Shown here: positions 6,325 to 7,641 of the stretch, piece after piece
How positions within the stretch are numbered: the stretch's first letter is position 1
Layout: the number at the start of each line of letters is the position of its first letter
NCBI GenBank assembly: GCA_903934745.1
Contig: CAIZOZ010000273.1
Location: 1 to 7,641, forward strand
Direction of reading: 5' to 3'
DNA: 7,641 bases
Source: an uncultured cyanobacterium
GTDB lineage: Bacteria; Cyanobacteriota; Cyanobacteriia; PCC-6307; Cyanobiaceae
Program-made: the position numbers and the translations under genes
The notes under the pieces: generated by a model
What the model was told of the DNA's origin: nothing
Databases searched by the model: none
Seen by the model: the letters and a program-made list of their open reading frames with translations, nothing else

Positions 6325-6459
6325 CGCAATGGGGAGCAGGGATCTGTGTTCTAGCCAGCTCAGTGGGCTGATGGCGAGTCGTCCCCCTGGAGCGCCAGGG
6401 GTGGCGGGGAGCAGGCATGATCAACCTCGCTCGCGGCCGGTACCACCACCTCCGGCAGG
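6325..6459. promoter_or_regulatory. Intergenic spacer upstream of the DUF3370 gene and of the small minus-strand gene
   Basis: This 135-base region separates the start of the small minus-strand gene from the start of the DUF3370 gene, so it should hold promoters for both. I cannot point to a convincing -35/-10 pair on either strand. Its clearest structure is the hairpin at 6384-6401. The plus-strand DUF3370 frame has a stop at 6418-6420, so that gene cannot start earlier than 6421. Confidence 0.3.
6384..6401. repeat. Perfect 7-bp inverted repeat (hairpin)
   Basis: CCCCTGG at 6384-6390 pairs perfectly with CCAGGGG at 6395-6401 around the 4-base loop AGCG. Six of seven pairs are G-C, so the hairpin would be stable in RNA. 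No T tract follows on either strand, so it is not a standard Rho-independent terminator. It sits 58 bases ahead of the DUF3370 start and about 195 bases after the sigma factor stop. It could act as a 3'-end stabiliser, a leader structure or a protein-binding palindrome; nothing in the sequence decides between these. Confidence 0.5.
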
Positions 6460-7641
6460 ATGGAGCGGATCAGTTCTTTCCCCGTCCAGTCGCCCTTTCT
6501 CTGTTTGCGTGTGGTCCGCCCCACTGGCTGCCTCGGCCCCCTGGTGGGTCTGCTGCTCGGTGGCCCCCTGGTGCTCAGCGTTTCCGGCGCCCACGCCTAC
6601 GTGGCCCTGATGGCTGGCCAGAGCGCCCGCCCCTTGAACGGTCAGTTCAACAGCGTGCCAGTGCTGCATTCCAACCAACCCGAGGAGGTGGAGGGCCCTG
6701 GCATCTTGATCAACACCGCACCTGGTGTGGCCTATACCGCCGAGACCGGCGCGGCTTTGCGCAATGCCGTTTACACCTTCAATGGTGAGTTCGGCATGCA
6801 TCTGCACCACAAGTTCTTTCCACCAGCACGGGGCTCGATTTCGGCCTCCCAGCGCCGCGCTGAGCTCACCCTGGCGGCGATTCTGATCAATCCAGGGGTG
6901 GTGCCCGTGCACATTCGCTTCAGCAGAGGTGCCGTACGCAACAGCTTTGAAGCCCCCTATCTGGCCAACAATCTGATGGGGGTCAAACCTCTCGGTCCAA
7001 GGCCCTGGAATACTGGCCCTGGCGATGCCACCGCGGTTCAGATGTTGCGTGGCAAGCTCGATTCCCGCCTCAGTGATGAGATCACCATTCCGGCGCGATC
7101 ACGGATTGTTCTGTTCCAGACCCAGCTCCCTGCCCTTGGCATTGCCAATGCTCTGCTCAAGGGCAAAAGCGACGGTCCCTTCCAGATCGCAGTTGTGGCA
7201 GCCGCCAACAACCCCCAGAATGACTACCAGATTCTTTCCGTGCTGGACCAGGGTCGCCTGGCACCGGGTCGTGTCTATCTTGATCGGATCAGTGAAATCA
7301 ATAATCGAACCATATTTTCGCGGGTTGGAGGCGTTGCCATTGGTGATTCCTTTGTAGCCAGCATCAGTCACGATCTCAGTAGCCAGGGGGCCCTGCATAT
7401 TCCCTTCACCAGCACCAACCGACACAATTTCGGCACCAAAGATATTCAGGTCAATCCCCTGGCCAGTCGCATGCTGGATTCCTCCCTCGATAACATTGGC
7501 ACCTATGGCGTGCGCTTCGATGTGGATCTCAATCTGCGCGGCAGCGGAGCTTATGAGCTGGTGATGAGCCATCCCTCACCACTGGGGGGACGAAACTTCA
7601 CGGCTTTTCGAGGCTCCATCCAGATCCGTTCCGCCGAAGGC
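6460..7641 (+). CDS. Secreted DUF3370 domain protein, 3' end outside the window
   Basis: A cyanobacterial DUF3370 protein of unknown function; 394 codons are visible with no stop, so the C-terminus is missing. The N-terminus is a Sec-type signal peptide: a basic stretch (RVVRPTG, 17-23), a hydrophobic core (LGPLVGLLLGGPLVLSVSG, 25-43) and a probable cleavage after AHA (44-46), so the protein is exported to the periplasm or outer surface. The mature part opens with the family motif MAGQSARPLNGQFNSVPVLH (51-70), then SNQPEEVEGPGILINTAPG (71-89), FNGEFGMHLHH (107-117), AAILINPGVVPVHI (139-152), PGDATAVQMLRGK (187-199) and GTYGVRFDVDLNLRG (348-361), a beta-rich pattern. ATG 6460 is the first start after an in-frame stop at 6418; TTG 6505 or GTG 6511 would give a more typical signal peptide length. 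Base composition becomes less GC-rich after about 7270. Confidence 0.85.
   Translation, partial: MERISSFPVQSPFLCLRVVRPTGCLGPLVGLLLGGPLVLSVSGAHAYVALMAGQSARPLNGQFNSVPVLHSNQPEEVEGPGILINTAPGVAYTAETGAALRNAVYTFNGEFGMHLHHKFFPPARGSISASQRRAELTLAAILINPGVVPVHIRFSRGAVRNSFEAPYLANNLMGVKPLGPRPWNTGPGDATAVQMLRGKLDSRLSDEITIPARSRIVLFQTQLPALGIANALLKGKSDGPFQIAVVAAANNPQNDYQILSVLDQGRLAPGRVYLDRISEINNRTIFSRVGGVAIGDSFVASISHDLSSQGALHIPFTSTNRHNFGTKDIQVNPLASRMLDSSLDNIGTYGVRFDVDLNLRGSGAYELVMSHPSPLGGRNFTAFRGSIQIRSAEG

Noticed and set aside
6163..6354. 63-codon plus-strand frame over the small minus-strand gene
   Set aside because: It starts with TTG inside the sigma factor gene, and the opposite strand has the better helix pattern and codon bias, so this looks like the shadow.
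1..7641. HIP1 palindromes (GCGATCGC)
   Set aside because: Reading by eye found partial matches such as at 1025, 3894 and 4976 but no complete octamer, so none is annotated.

Overview
The window reads as chromosomal DNA of a GC-rich unicellular picocyanobacterium of the Synechococcus/Cyanobium type. Three things point there: a SigF-like group 3 sigma factor, a protein of the cyanobacterial DUF3370 family, and a shortened GpsA of the kind I recall from picocyanobacteria. Codon third positions are strongly G/C, most starts lack a Shine-Dalgarno sequence, and several genes begin with GTG or TTG. No rRNA, tRNA, CRISPR array, insertion sequence or phage gene was seen. The species assignment is inference.

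Left part (1-1619): a very acidic 75-residue protein of unknown function (minus strand) is divergent from a DUF2237 protein (plus strand). The DUF2237 gene converges on a C-factor/CsgA-like short-chain dehydrogenase/reductase (minus strand), with only 3 bases between the two stop codons.

Centre (1642-5372): four plus-strand genes overlap head to tail and look like one operon. They are gpsA (glycerol-3-phosphate dehydrogenase), a PhzF-family isomerase/epimerase, a membrane-anchored SpoIID/LytB-domain protein and an Ap4A phosphorylase-type ATP adenylyltransferase. The overlaps are 4, about 46 and 11 bases. gpsA is divergent from the reductase with only a few tens of bases between starts, so at least one promoter must lie inside a coding region. 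The four products touch phospholipid precursor supply, cell-wall processing and dinucleoside-polyphosphate turnover. No single pathway is evident, so linkage may reflect compaction as much as shared function.

Right part (5373-7641): after a 66-base gap comes the sigma factor gene, sigF-like. A 62-codon minus-strand gene overlaps its 3' end in antisense. A 135-base spacer with a perfect 7-bp hairpin follows, then a secreted DUF3370 protein with a signal peptide. That gene is still open at the window's right edge, so its C-terminus is missing.

I did not find a convincing new multi-gene system. The points most worth checking are the out-of-frame phzF/spoIID overlap, the SpoIID protein's loss of the usual Ser-Gly-Gly motif, and the antisense small gene at the sigma factor's 3' end.
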